From Cupriavidus yeoncheonensis (GTDB taxonomy: Bacteria > Pseudomonadota > Gammaproteobacteria > Burkholderiales > Burkholderiaceae), in the NCBI RefSeq assembly GCF_905397275.1, contig NZ_CAJPUY010000002.1, forward strand, positions 62,001 through 126,000: a DNA stretch of 64,000 bases, in the 5' to 3' direction. A program made the position numbers and the translations under genes. Shown piece by piece: positions 44,891 through 53,510 of the stretch (the first letter of the stretch is position 1; each line of letters starts with the position of its first letter). The notes under the pieces were generated by a model. It was not told the DNA's origin. It searched no databases and was given only the letters and a program-made list of their open reading frames with translations.

Positions 44891-47053
44891 TTAGCGGAGC
44901 GTGGCTCCGCTGATCGCGCCCGGATCGCGCTCCATCATGTCGATCACGCGGCAATCGGGGCACATCTTCAGGCGCTCGGCGGCCGCGCCGGCAAAGGCAG
45001 GGTGTCCGGCCAGGCGCACCAGCATCGATTCCACCATCTGCGCGGTGCCGAACGGCTTGGCGCAGCGCACGCAATGGAACGGTTGCGATTCATTGAGCGT
45101 AACGGTGTGCCGCGCGGCATCACCTGTCAGCAGGCGCGGGACGAGCGTGATCGCATTCTCCGGGCAGGTCTTCTCGCACAAGCCGCACTGCACGCAGTTG
45201 CGCTCGAGGAAGCCAAGCACCGGGCGCTCCGGGTTGTCGCGCAGCGCCTGTGCCGGGCACGCGCCCACGCAAGCCATGCAGAGCGTGCAGGCGGCTGTGT
45301 CCACGGCCACCGCCCCGATTGGCGCCGCCGCCGGAAGCGGCACGATGTCGGCCGGAACCGGCGCGTGCCGTACGAAGTGGTCGAGCGCGAACTCGAGCAT
45401 CTCGCGCTTGGCAGCTACCGCACCGAACGGCGCGGGCGGCAATGCCTGCAGCGCCGGGCGCAGCGCGGCAAGCCCTTGGTCCAGCGACGCCGCGTCGCTT
45501 GCCTCGACCAGCGACACGGCATCGCCGTCGTAGCCGAGCCCGGCCAGCAACGAACGGGCGACATCGATCTGCTCGATCAATGCGGCGCGGTACTGCGGCG
45601 CTTCGTCGCCAGTCAGCAGCACCGCCACGCGCGCCGCGCCCCAGCACAGCGCCGCAAGCCAGAGTTCCAGCCCGGCGGAAGCAGGATGAAATACCTGCAC
45701 CGGCATCACATTCGGCCGCACGCCTTGCGCCTGCCCGGCGCGCGCGGCGCGGCCCAGCGCCAGGAGGGCCGGCGTGCCGGACGCTTCCCCGTGCAGCAAC
45801 ACCACGGCATCTCGCCCCCCTGCCGACCGGTAGGCCGACAGCAGCGTGCGCAAGCGCGTGCCCAGCATCTCCGGACCGGGATAGGCGTAGCTGATCGCGC
45901 CGCTCGGGCAGACCGTGGTACACGCACCGCAGCCCATGCAGAGATTGGGCGTGACCTCGATGCGGCCCTTGCCGTCATGCCACTGCGAATGGATGGCCTG
46001 CGTCGAGCAGATGTCGATACATGCGGTACAGCCGGTGGTCTGGTTGCGGCCGTGGGCGCACAGGCTTTCCTTGTAGCGGAAGAACTTGGGTTTCTCGAAC
46101 TCGCCGACGAGCTGCGTCAGGGCCAGTGCCTGTTGCTGCTGGCGCAGCGCATCCGCGCCGGCATGCAGGTAGCCTTGCGGCGGCTGGTGCATGGTGAAGG
46201 CCGGCGCGTCATTGAGATCGAAGACGAGGTCGAAGCGGGCCTCGGTGATCGCCGGCGGCCGCTCGAAATCAATCGCGGCGGCGGCGCCGCATGCCCGCAC
46301 GCAATCACGGTGCGCGCGGCAGCGGTCCAGGTCGATCTGGTAGCTGAAGTCGATCGCCTGTTCCGGGCAGGCTTCGATGCAGGCATTGCAGCGCGTGCAG
46401 AGGTCAAGATCGATAGGATTGCTGTGGCCTGCGCCAGTCTCCCAAGCGGCCGCAAACGCGCCGAGCCAGCCCGTCAGCGTTTGCAGCGTGCCGCTGTGGA
46501 CGGGGTAGGCCCGCGCTGCCGGCACAATGCCTGATTGCAAGCGGGCACCAGGCGCGGTGCCGGCCGTCAGCAGCACGGTGACTTCGAGCGACATGGCCGC
46601 GAGACGCTCGGCCCACGGCAAGGCGCGGTCGGCTGGGCCCATCACGAGCACGGCGCCTTCGGAGCGGTAGTCCACCACCGGCACGGGATCCGGCTCGGGC
46701 AAGGCGGCCACGGCCAGCAAGGCGGCGATCTTTGCGTTGGCGGTCTTGGGATCGCGCTTCGCGCCCTGGGACCAGCCCCCGGTCTCGCGGATATTCACGA
46801 AGCGCACGGGTGCGGCCACCACGGCACGGCCATGCGTGCCAGACGCGGCCTGGGCCGCCACCTCCGTAAACAGGTGCCGCTCCTGCGTGCAGGCGACGAT
46901 CACGTCATCGGTGCCGTCGAGCGCGGCGGTGAAATCGCCGATCTCCCTGCGGCACAGCAGCCGGTGGACCTTCAGCGGCTCACCGCTGGCCCGGGACAGC
47001 GCCGCCCCGTCAAGCGGCATGGTGTCATTGCAATTGCAGATCAGCGTCGGCAT
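44891..47053 (-). CDS. large 4Fe-4S polyferredoxin
   Basis: A 720-residue cytoplasmic iron-sulfur protein. N-terminal cysteines C6 and C8 (ICNCND) with a later LLCRR give a possible cluster site. Cysteine groups run: CTRCNACIEACP, a degenerate CRAHRDCVRAC (one cysteine replaced), CAHGRNQTTGCTACIDIC, CMGCGACTTVCP, CTLCMACVGACP and CVQCGLCEKTCP. The C-terminus holds a CVRC...CPDC four-cysteine knuckle. Segments between carry Rossmann-like sequence. The ATG at 47053 is chosen because the N-terminal Cys motif starts there. Such proteins recur next to fdh-torD in betaproteobacteria; the role in electron supply or maturation is unproven. Confidence 0.85.
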   Translation of the reverse strand: MPTLICNCNDTMPLDGAALSRASGEPLKVHRLLCRREIGDFTAALDGTDDVIVACTQERHLFTEVAAQAASGTHGRAVVAAPVRFVNIRETGGWSQGAKRDPKTANAKIAALLAVAALPEPDPVPVVDYRSEGAVLVMGPADRALPWAERLAAMSLEVTVLLTAGTAPGARLQSGIVPAARAYPVHSGTLQTLTGWLGAFAAAWETGAGHSNPIDLDLCTRCNACIEACPEQAIDFSYQIDLDRCRAHRDCVRACGAAAAIDFERPPAITEARFDLVFDLNDAPAFTMHQPPQGYLHAGADALRQQQQALALTQLVGEFEKPKFFRYKESLCAHGRNQTTGCTACIDICSTQAIHSQWHDGKGRIEVTPNLCMGCGACTTVCPSGAISYAYPGPEMLGTRLRTLLSAYRSAGGRDAVVLLHGEASGTPALLALGRAARAGQAQGVRPNVMPVQVFHPASAGLELWLAALCWGAARVAVLLTGDEAPQYRAALIEQIDVARSLLAGLGYDGDAVSLVEASDAASLDQGLAALRPALQALPPAPFGAVAAKREMLEFALDHFVRHAPVPADIVPLPAAAPIGAVAVDTAACTLCMACVGACPAQALRDNPERPVLGFLERNCVQCGLCEKTCPENAITLVPRLLTGDAARHTVTLNESQPFHCVRCAKPFGTAQMVESMLVRLAGHPAFAGAAAERLKMCPDCRVIDMMERDPGAISGATLR

Positions 47054-47088
47054 GGCGAATGCGGCTGACCGGCCCGGATGCCCTTCTT

Positions 47089-47245
47089 GCCCACTGCGTC
47101 CGAGAAAACGCGTCCGGGCGGCTGTGCCTCGAGGTCGCAGGCTAGGCGCAAAGCGCAGCAATAGCGGGCTATTGCGAGCATTTGCAACGACGCATGCGGC
47201 TTCGAGGTGCGGCCGAACGGGTGCGTTTTCGACAGAGCAGTGGGC
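47089..47245. repeat. 157-bp near-perfect palindrome (possible MITE or REP-like unit)
   Basis: The arms mirror around 47167. Exact matching blocks are GCCCACTGC (47089-47097) with GCAGTGGGC (47237-47245), GAAAACGC (47104-47111) with GCGTTTTC (47223-47230), CCTCGA (47127-47132) with its complement (47202-47207), and GCAATAGC (47158-47165) with GCTATTGC (47168-47175). Coordinate sums are constant to 1 base, so the arms are co-linear almost without gaps. It fills most of the 255-bp spacer between the DUF3306 gene and the polyferredoxin gene. Confidence 0.85.
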
Positions 47246-47308
47246 TAGTGAGGGTCTGCAGGCCGGGAATTGTGGGAGCCCTATTGTAGGCCCGGCGTAA
47301 TTGCGCAG

Positions 47309-47893
47309 CTACGCGTGTTTGTCCGGGTCCGGGGCGATCACTTCGACAGGTGGCGCGGGGACTCCGGCATCATCCGGTTCCTGCTGTGGCAAGGCCGCGG
47401 CGGTCTCCGCTACGGGCCCCGGCAATGCCGCGGAATCCACCGCTTCCGGCGCTTCCGGCGTTTCCTCGTCATCGAACAGCCCCAGCGCCTCGGACTGCCG
47501 CAGGCGCCGCAGCACGTCCGGCGGAATCGGGTCCGGCTTGCCGTAGTCGTCGATATAGGTGTCGAGGCCGTCCATGACATTGAAGTGCGGATCGGCAAAC
47601 AAGGTCTTGAGCGCGGCCCGCTTGACGCCCTCGTCCACGCCGCGCGCGACAAAGCGCGCGATGTTGTCGCCGGGTCGCAGCAGCGCCACATCCGCCATGG
47701 TCGGCAGGTCGGCCGGCGCTTCGCTGGGCGTGGTGGGCGTGGTGGGTGCCTGCGCGACGGCTGCGGGCAGCGGCTCGGGCTGAACTGGTTCGGTCACCGC
47801 TTCGGCAAGCGGCGGCTCGTCCGGCACGGAAGCGCCCTCCCGCACCGCGGCCTTGCGGCGCGACCAGCGTGACAGGAAGGACGATTCGCTCAT
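47309..47893 (-). CDS. DUF3306 protein of the formate dehydrogenase maturation cluster
   Basis: A 194-residue cytoplasmic protein. The N-terminus FLSRWSRRKAAVRE is basic. A Pro/Ala/Glu-rich disordered region follows (about 20-70). The conserved part is ADVALLRPGDNIARFVARGV, LKTLFADPHFNVMDGLDTYIDDYGKPDPIP near 117-150 and LRRLRQSEALGLF. This pattern is the DUF3306 family, always near formate dehydrogenase genes. Function unknown. It sits 12 bp after the DUF3305 gene. Confidence 0.85.
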   Translation of the reverse strand: MSESSFLSRWSRRKAAVREGASVPDEPPLAEAVTEPVQPEPLPAAVAQAPTTPTTPSEAPADLPTMADVALLRPGDNIARFVARGVDEGVKRAALKTLFADPHFNVMDGLDTYIDDYGKPDPIPPDVLRRLRQSEALGLFDDEETPEAPEAVDSAALPGPVAETAAALPQQEPDDAGVPAPPVEVIAPDPDKHA

Positions 47894-47905
47894 GGCCGGC
47901 AGCCG

Positions 47906-48418
47906 TCAGTAGCGCGCGCGATCCTCCGGCGCCTTGAACGACTCTGGCCGGCGGCGCTGCTTGGGTTCAGGGCGGTAGTTCTGGTCGACGTAGGCCTGCA
48001 GCCATTCGCGCTGGTCGGGTGCAAGCGGCACGTTCTCCACGGTTTCGCCGGCATCGAGCCAGCGCCCCGCTTCGTTGTAGGACAGCGAGACGGTGACGGG
48101 CACCGGCCGCGCCTCGTCCGCGGCAATGTCCTCCTGCATGCGCCAGTGCACGAACCAGCAGGGCTGCGTCGAGGTGAGGTTGAGGTAGTAGCCCTCGCCC
48201 TGGTCATGGAACAGCACGACCTCGAAACCGGGATAGAGCCAGCGCGCGCCGTGCTCGTCCTGTTCCAGGCACATGGGAGCGGCGCCGAACTCGCCCAGGT
48301 CGGGCCACACGGCGTCAAGCTCCCATTTCCAGGACTGCCAGCGGCTTGCCAGCGCCACCCTTCGCATGACCACCGCCATCGTGACGGCGGGGCGGGCTTG
48401 CGGCGCGGGCGTGTCCAT
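47906..48418 (-). CDS. DUF3305 protein of the formate dehydrogenase maturation cluster
   Basis: A 170-residue protein of the DUF3305 family. Conserved parts are RRVALASRWQSWKWEL, LYPGFEVVLFHDQGEGYYLNL, CWFVHWRMQ and SYNEAGRWLDAGETVENVPL, followed by a basic C-terminus. It is soluble, with no cofactor motif visible. It precedes DUF3306 by 12 bp and lies 9 bp after apbC. The pair's constant association with formate dehydrogenase suggests a role in assembly or cofactor delivery, which is inference. Confidence 0.85.
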   Translation of the reverse strand: MDTPAPQARPAVTMAVVMRRVALASRWQSWKWELDAVWPDLGEFGAAPMCLEQDEHGARWLYPGFEVVLFHDQGEGYYLNLTSTQPCWFVHWRMQEDIAADEARPVPVTVSLSYNEAGRWLDAGETVENVPLAPDQREWLQAYVDQNYRPEPKQRRRPESFKAPEDRARY

Positions 48419-48427
48419 GGCGTGGCC

Positions 48428-49516
48428 TCAGGTGTTCTGCACGACGATGCTGGGGAACTTGCTGGTCATGTCGCGCGCCTTGTCGGCCACCTTGATGGCC
48501 ACCTTGCGCGCGATGCCGCGATACAGCTCCGCCACCGGGCTGTCGGGATCGGCGACCACCGTGGGGCGGCCCGAATCCGCCTGCTCGCGGATCGACAGGT
48601 TCAGCGGCAGGCTGCCCAGCAGATCGACGCCGTAGTCGGCGCACATCTTCTCGCCGCCGCCGTGGCCGAAGATATGTTCGACGTGGCCGCAGTTCGGGCA
48701 GCAGTACACCGCCATGTTCTCGACGATGCCCAGGATCGGGATGCCCACCTTCTCGAACATCTTCAGGCCCTTCTTGGCATCCAGCAGCGCGATGTCCTGC
48801 GGCGTGGTCACGATGACCGCGCCGGTCACCGGCACTTTCTGCGACAGCGTGAGCTGGATGTCGCCGGTGCCGGGGGGCATGTCGACGATCAGGTAATCCA
48901 GGTCATGCCAGTTGGTCTGGCGCAGCAGTTGTTCCAGCGCCGACGTGACCATCGGGCCGCGCCATACCATCGGGTTGTCCTGTTCGATCAGGAAGCCGAT
49001 CGAATTGGCCTGCAGGCCGTGGCCTTCCAGCGGCTCCATGGTCTGGCCGTCGGAGGACTCCGGGCGGCCGTCGATCCCCAGCATCATCGGCAGGCTGGGG
49101 CCGTAGATGTCCGCGTCGAGCATGCCGACCCGCGCGCCTTCCGCCGCCAGGGCCAGCGCCAGGTTGACCGCCGTGGTGGATTTGCCGACACCGCCCTTGC
49201 CCGAGGCGACGGCGATCACGTTCTTCACACCCGGCAGCAGCTTGACGCCGCGCTGCACCGCGTGGGCGACGATCTTCATGCTGACGCTGACGCTCACATT
49301 GCTGACGCCGGGCAGTTGCCGCACCGCAGCAACCACCAGCTTGCGAATCGGCTCGAACTGGCTCTTGCCCGGATAGCCCAGTTCCACCTCCAGCGACACG
49401 TCGCCGCCGTCGACGCGGATATTCCTGGCCGAGCGGGTGGACACCAGGTCCTTGCCCGTGTTGGGGTCGATGACCGTGCGCAGGACTTCCGTGACCTGTT
49501 CAGTGCTGAGGCTCAA
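48428..49516 (-). CDS. apbC: iron-sulfur cluster carrier ATPase ApbC/Mrp
   Basis: A 362-residue Mrp/NBP35-type P-loop protein that delivers Fe-S clusters. It has an N-terminal DUF59/MIP18-like domain (1-80), a deviant Walker A SGKGGVGKST at 105-114, DADIYGPSLPMMLG and a CxxC-containing YCCPNCGHVEHIFG that could bind the cluster. It is the first gene of a run leading into DUF3305/DUF3306 and the formate dehydrogenase Fe-S genes, fitting a role in supplying them, although ApbC is also a general housekeeping protein. Confidence 0.95.
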   Translation of the reverse strand: MSLSTEQVTEVLRTVIDPNTGKDLVSTRSARNIRVDGGDVSLEVELGYPGKSQFEPIRKLVVAAVRQLPGVSNVSVSVSMKIVAHAVQRGVKLLPGVKNVIAVASGKGGVGKSTTAVNLALALAAEGARVGMLDADIYGPSLPMMLGIDGRPESSDGQTMEPLEGHGLQANSIGFLIEQDNPMVWRGPMVTSALEQLLRQTNWHDLDYLIVDMPPGTGDIQLTLSQKVPVTGAVIVTTPQDIALLDAKKGLKMFEKVGIPILGIVENMAVYCCPNCGHVEHIFGHGGGEKMCADYGVDLLGSLPLNLSIREQADSGRPTVVADPDSPVAELYRGIARKVAIKVADKARDMTSKFPSIVVQNT

Positions 49517-49846
49517 GACAAACTCCGCTTTTTTAGAGGGTGGGGACGGGCTAATGTATCAAAGTATGCAGCAGCGGCCATCAAGGTCCGCGAATCGGCG
49601 CGCAAGCCCTTTCCTGCTTTGTGGGATTACACACATTTACAAATCTCACAAGCTTGCACTTGTGCGCGCGCCGCCATATCCATATTGTAGTGCCCCAGTG
49701 TTGCACAAGGCCCCGCCGTGCCTGCCTGACTCCGCGCTGGCGGCATCTCGCGTGCGCCGGGCGCTACTATCGGCGTTACTATCGACGCTAACATCCTCGT
49801 TGCAGCAAGCAAAAATACTTCTACGGGAACATCAGAAGGAGAAAGC
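49517..49846. other. divergent intergenic region apbC / OmpA-like gene
   Basis: A 330-bp spacer between divergent genes. It holds a candidate apbC promoter at 49556-49584, a CACAAG/CTTGTG inverted repeat at 49647-49664, and AAGGAGAAAGC immediately before the OmpA-like ATG. No coding frame is convincing. Confidence 0.5.
49556..49584 (-). promoter_or_regulatory. candidate sigma70 promoter of apbC
   Basis: On the minus strand TTGATG (49584-49579) and TGATAC (49561-49556) are separated by exactly 17 bp, a near-consensus -35 and an acceptable -10 about 40 bp before the apbC ATG. Confidence 0.4.
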
Positions 49847-50485
49847 ATGAAATTCAAGTTCGCCACCATCTCGCTCGCCGCGGCCACGCTTCTGGCCGCC
49901 GGCTGCGCCACCGAACAGCAGACCCACACGGCCGTCGGGACCGGCGTGGGCGCTGCCGTGGGCGCGGGCCTGGGCAACCTGATCGGCGGCAATACCACTG
50001 GCACGCTGGTCGGCGCGGCGGTGGGCGGAGCCGTCGGCGGCGCCACCGGCTATAACTGGAACGCCATCCGCGGCAAGCTGAACAAGGACACGGCCGGCAC
50101 CGGCACCCAGATCACCGAACAGCCGGATGGCTCGCTCAAGGTCAACATCCCGAGCCAGGTCACCTTCGACACGGACAGCGCCACCATCAAGCCGTCGTTC
50201 CGTACGGTGCTGGACCAGGTGGCCCAGACCCTGGGGCAGCACCAGGACGTGAGCGCAAGCGTCGTCGGCCATACCGACAGTACCGGCAACGCGCAATACA
50301 ATATGCAGCTCTCGCAGCGCCGCGCCCAGAGCGTGGCTAGCTACCTGGGTGATCGCGGGGTCGCCCGCACCCGCCTGTCTGCCGAGGGCCGGGGCCAGAC
50401 CCAGCCCGTGGCGGAGAACGCCACCGAGGCCGGCCGGGCACAAAATCGCCGAGTTGAAATTTTTTTGAAACCAATTCAGGGATGA
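49847..50485 (+). CDS. OmpA-family peptidoglycan-associated lipoprotein with glycine zipper
   Basis: A 212-residue outer-membrane lipoprotein. The signal peptide ends at the lipobox LLAAGC (Cys20). A glycine-zipper segment (GVGAAVGAGLGNLIGG, then GTLVGAAVGGAVGGATG) spans about 33-70. A C-terminal OmpA domain (about 100-210) has TFDTDSATIKPSF, VVGHTDSTGNAQYNMQLSQRRAQSV and NRRVEIFLKP for peptidoglycan binding. Strong AAGGAG ribosome site. It resembles YiaD-type proteins more than Pal, because of the zipper. Confidence 0.92.
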   Translation: MKFKFATISLAAATLLAAGCATEQQTHTAVGTGVGAAVGAGLGNLIGGNTTGTLVGAAVGGAVGGATGYNWNAIRGKLNKDTAGTGTQITEQPDGSLKVNIPSQVTFDTDSATIKPSFRTVLDQVAQTLGQHQDVSASVVGHTDSTGNAQYNMQLSQRRAQSVASYLGDRGVARTRLSAEGRGQTQPVAENATEAGRAQNRRVEIFLKPIQG

Positions 50486-50499
50486 CCCGGTCATAGAGA

Positions 50500-50561
50500 C
50501 AGGTACCGCTTGCCACCGTTGCTGGCTCGCGATGGGTGGCTGACCTCCCGGGCGGTACCTG
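50500..50561 (+). repeat. nested inverted repeats downstream of the OmpA-like gene
   Basis: CAGGTACCGC (50500-50509) pairs perfectly with GCGGTACCTG (50552-50561) across 42 bases. GCCACC (50512-50517) with GGTGGC (50535-50540) forms a second stem inside it. With the terminator 30 bp further on, this looks like a folded RNA 3' end of about 120 nt. Confidence 0.55.
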
Positions 50562-50591
50562 ATTTCTCCTCCTTTTCCGTTGTGGAAAGCT

Positions 50592-50619
50592 GCGCCGGCG
50601 CTGACCGGCGCTTTTTTTT
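50592..50619 (+). terminator. intrinsic terminator downstream of the OmpA-like gene
   Basis: GCGCCGG (50592-50598) pairs with CCGGCGC (50605-50611) around CGCTGA, followed by eight T (50612-50619). A strong intrinsic terminator, 107 bp past the stop codon. Confidence 0.9.
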
Positions 50620-50792
50620 GGTCGCAGCGATCCATGCGCCCGCAAAGGCACCCGCCATTCTTGCGGGTTTCACCATGCGCAATACCGGCCCTGCCACGCG
50701 GTGCTTGCTAGAATATCCCTTTCGCGGCCGGCGCCCGGCTCCGCCGCGGCTGCTGTCCCGATTGCTTCTCGTCATCCCACCGGCTCTTTTCC

Positions 50793-52847
50793 ATGACCGC
50801 ACGTCGTATCCTCGTCACATCTGCCCTGCCTTATGCCAACGGCCAGATCCATATCGGACATCTGGTGGAGTACATCCAGACTGACATCTGGGTGCGCTTC
50901 CAGCGCATGATGGGCAACGAGGTCTACTACGTCGGCGCCGACGACACGCACGGCACGCCGGTCATGTTGCGGGCCGAGAAGGAAGGCATCACGCCGAAGC
51001 AGCTGATCGACCGCGTCTGGACCGAACACAAGCGCGACTTCGACAGCTTCCTGGTGTCGTTCGACAACTACTACAGCACCGACGCGGAAGAAAATCGCGC
51101 GCTGTGCGAGAAGATCTACCTGGCCCTGAAGGCTGATGACCTGATTGCCGAGCGCGAAGTCGAGCAGTTCTTCGACCCGGTCAAGAACATGTTCCTGCCG
51201 GACCGCTTCATCAAGGGCGAGTGCCCGAAGTGCGGCGCCAAGGACCAGTACGGCGATTCGTGTGAAGTCTGCGGCACCACCTACGTGCCGACCGACCTGA
51301 AGAACCCGTATTCCGTGGTGTCCGGTGCCACGCCGGTGCGCAAGTCGTCCACGCACTTCTTCTTCAAGCTGTCCGACCCGCGCTGCGAAACCTTCCTGCG
51401 CGAATGGGTGGCCGACCTGGCCCAGCCCGAAGCCGCCAACAAGATGCAGGAATGGCTGGGCAGCGAAGGCGAAGCCTCGACCCTGTCCGACTGGGACATC
51501 TCGCGCGACGCGCCCTACTTCGGCTTCGAGATCCCGGGCGCGCCGGGCAAGTACTTCTACGTGTGGCTGGACGCGCCGATCGGCTACTACGCGAGCTTCA
51601 AGAACCTGGCCGAGAAGAAGGGCATCGACTTCGACGCCTGGGTCGGTCCGCACTCCACGGCCGAGCAGTATCACTTCATCGGCAAGGACATCCTGTATTT
51701 CCACACGCTGTTCTGGCCGGCCATGCTGCGCTTTTCGGGCTACCGCACGCCGACCAATGTGTTCGCGCACGGCTTCCTGACAGTGGATGGCGCCAAGATG
51801 AGCAAATCGCGCGGCACCTTCATCACCGCGCAGAGCTACGTCGACACCGGCATGAATCCGGAATGGCTGCGCTACTACTTCGCCGCCAAGCTCAATGCGA
51901 GCATGGAAGACCTGGATTTGAACCTGGACGACTTCATCGCCCGCGTCAACAGCGACCTGATCGGCAAGTACGTCAATATCGCCAGCCGCGCGGCGGGCTT
52001 CCTGGTCAAGCGCTTCGAGGGCAAGGTCGATGAGGCCGCGCTGGCCCATCCGCTGCTGGAGCAACTGCGCCAGGCCGCGCCGCAGATCGCCCACCTGTAT
52101 GAAGCGCGCGAGTACAGCAAGGCGCTGCGCCAGGTGATGGAACTGACCGACGCCGTCAATGCCTTCGTCGACACGGAAAAGCCGTGGGAACTGGCCAAGG
52201 ACGAAGCCAGGCGCGCCGCGCTGCACGCCGCGTGCTCGGTGTCCCTGGAAGCCTTCCGCCTGCTGACGATCTACCTGAAGCCGGTGGTGCCGACGATGGC
52301 CGCTGGCGTGGAGCGATTCCTCAGCGTCGAGCCGCTGGACTGGCGCGCGATCGACAAGCAGCTGTCGGCCGCAAGCCCGGTGCAGCCGTACCAGCACCTG
52401 ATGACCCGTGTCGATGCGAAGCAGGTCGACGCGCTGCTGGCCGCCAACCGCGAATCGCTGCAGGCCACGGCGCCGGCCGCGGCCGCATCGATCGAGCCGA
52501 TCGCCGACACTATCACGATCGACGACTTCGCCAAGATCGACCTGCGTGTCGCGAAAATCGTCGAATGCCAGAAGGTCGAAGGCTCCAGCAAGCTGCTGCA
52601 GCTCACGCTCGACCTCGGCGAAGGCCGCACGCGCAATGTGTTCTCGGGTATCCAGTCCGCCTATTCGCCGGAACAGCTGGTAGGCAAGCTGACCGTGGTG
52701 GTGGCCAACCTGGCGCCGCGCAAGATGAAGTTCGGGGTATCGGAAGGCATGGTTCTGGCAGCTTCGGCAGCCGATGAGAAGGCCAATCCGGGGCTTTATA
52801 TCCTGGAACCGCACAGTGGCGCGGTGCCGGGGATGCGGATCGGCTGA
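50793..52847 (+). CDS. metG: methionyl-tRNA synthetase
   Basis: Charges tRNA-Met. The 684-residue enzyme has HIGH at 20-23 ([13 protein letters not shown]), a zinc knuckle [18 protein letters not shown] near 144-161, KMSKS near 334-338, an anticodon-binding helical domain, and a C-terminal tRNA-binding (Trbp111-like) domain from about 570 ([16 protein letters not shown]). Full length and intact. A single gene with its own terminator. Confidence 0.97.
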   Translation: MTARRILVTSALPYANGQIHIGHLVEYIQTDIWVRFQRMMGNEVYYVGADDTHGTPVMLRAEKEGITPKQLIDRVWTEHKRDFDSFLVSFDNYYSTDAEENRALCEKIYLALKADDLIAEREVEQFFDPVKNMFLPDRFIKGECPKCGAKDQYGDSCEVCGTTYVPTDLKNPYSVVSGATPVRKSSTHFFFKLSDPRCETFLREWVADLAQPEAANKMQEWLGSEGEASTLSDWDISRDAPYFGFEIPGAPGKYFYVWLDAPIGYYASFKNLAEKKGIDFDAWVGPHSTAEQYHFIGKDILYFHTLFWPAMLRFSGYRTPTNVFAHGFLTVDGAKMSKSRGTFITAQSYVDTGMNPEWLRYYFAAKLNASMEDLDLNLDDFIARVNSDLIGKYVNIASRAAGFLVKRFEGKVDEAALAHPLLEQLRQAAPQIAHLYEAREYSKALRQVMELTDAVNAFVDTEKPWELAKDEARRAALHAACSVSLEAFRLLTIYLKPVVPTMAAGVERFLSVEPLDWRAIDKQLSAASPVQPYQHLMTRVDAKQVDALLAANRESLQATAPAAAASIEPIADTITIDDFAKIDLRVAKIVECQKVEGSSKLLQLTLDLGEGRTRNVFSGIQSAYSPEQLVGKLTVVVANLAPRKMKFGVSEGMVLAASAADEKANPGLYILEPHSGAVPGMRIG

Positions 52848-52866
52848 TCTGCCTCGCGGAAAGCAG

Positions 52867-52899
52867 AACGGCGGCGCCCTCGGGCAGACCGCCGTTTTT
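52867..52899 (+). terminator. intrinsic terminator of metG
   Basis: AACGGCGG (52867-52874) pairs with CCGCCGTT (52889-52896) around a 14-base loop, and five T (52895-52899) overlap and follow the stem end. It lies 20 bp after the metG stop. Confidence 0.8.
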
Positions 52900-52918
52900 C
52901 TTCATCGCAGCGGGACGA

Positions 52919-53467
52919 TCATCCTCCCCCCATGCGGGAAGGATCGTCGCTTCGCGAGGTCGTCGTGACCATGCCGTCGGGATTGAAGTGCACATTGAAG
53001 AAGGCCTTCTCCTGCGACGACTCCCACCACCGGTAGCCCCACACCTCTTCCTTCTTCAGCGCGAACTTCTCGATCTTGGTCGGTTTGCCAAGCATGCGCC
53101 TGACCTGGTCCTGATTCATCCCGGGCCGCACGCGCGCGAAATTCTCCGCGGTCAGGACCTGCTCGATGCGCGCGACCTTGCCATCGGCATCGACCGTCAC
53201 CATCCACGTGGTGGCGCCCTCCGGGCCGCGCGGATATTCCAGCCGCCGCGCGCCGTTCTCTTCTTCCCAGGTGGTCTCCGGCTTGCCGGCCTGGCGCAGC
53301 ACGTCGGCCTCGGTGGACTGCCCCGGCTCGATGCCCTTGAACAACTGGCTGTCCGGCTTGACCGAGTTCCACGTCGCGCGCGCGGTGTCGCCGGCCTTCT
53401 TCATGGTTTCATCGACCTTCTGCTGGTCGCAGCCAAACAGGGCAAGCAAGGAAGCGAACAATCCCAT
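52919..53467 (-). CDS. BamE/SmpA-like outer membrane lipoprotein
   Basis: A 182-residue predicted lipoprotein. The short signal ends at LFGC (lipobox-like, Cys13). The mature part has two repeats of a BamE-type pattern: GIEPGQSTEADVLRQAGKPETTW and VRPGMNQDQVRRMLGKPTKIEKF. The C-terminus is GYRWWESSQEKAFFNVHF. These fit SmpA/OmlA-fold proteins of the outer-membrane assembly type, though it is not the housekeeping bamE by length. I chose the ATG at 53467. It lies 43 bp after tamB on the same strand, so it may join the tamA-tamB operon and help in outer-membrane assembly (inference). Confidence 0.8.
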   Translation of the reverse strand: MGLFASLLALFGCDQQKVDETMKKAGDTARATWNSVKPDSQLFKGIEPGQSTEADVLRQAGKPETTWEEENGARRLEYPRGPEGATTWMVTVDADGKVARIEQVLTAENFARVRPGMNQDQVRRMLGKPTKIEKFALKKEEVWGYRWWESSQEKAFFNVHFNPDGMVTTTSRSDDPSRMGGG

Positions 53468-53510
53468 GGCGGCAAGGCGTCGCGGCGACGCATGAGTTGG
53501 GGGGTGACGG

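Larger units (their letters stand above)
50486..50792. other. intergenic region OmpA-like gene / metG
   Basis: A 307-bp spacer. Nested inverted repeats lie at 50500-50561 and a strong terminator at 50592-50619. A TAGAAT at about 50708 may be part of the metG promoter; no good -35 was found for it. Confidence 0.5.
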
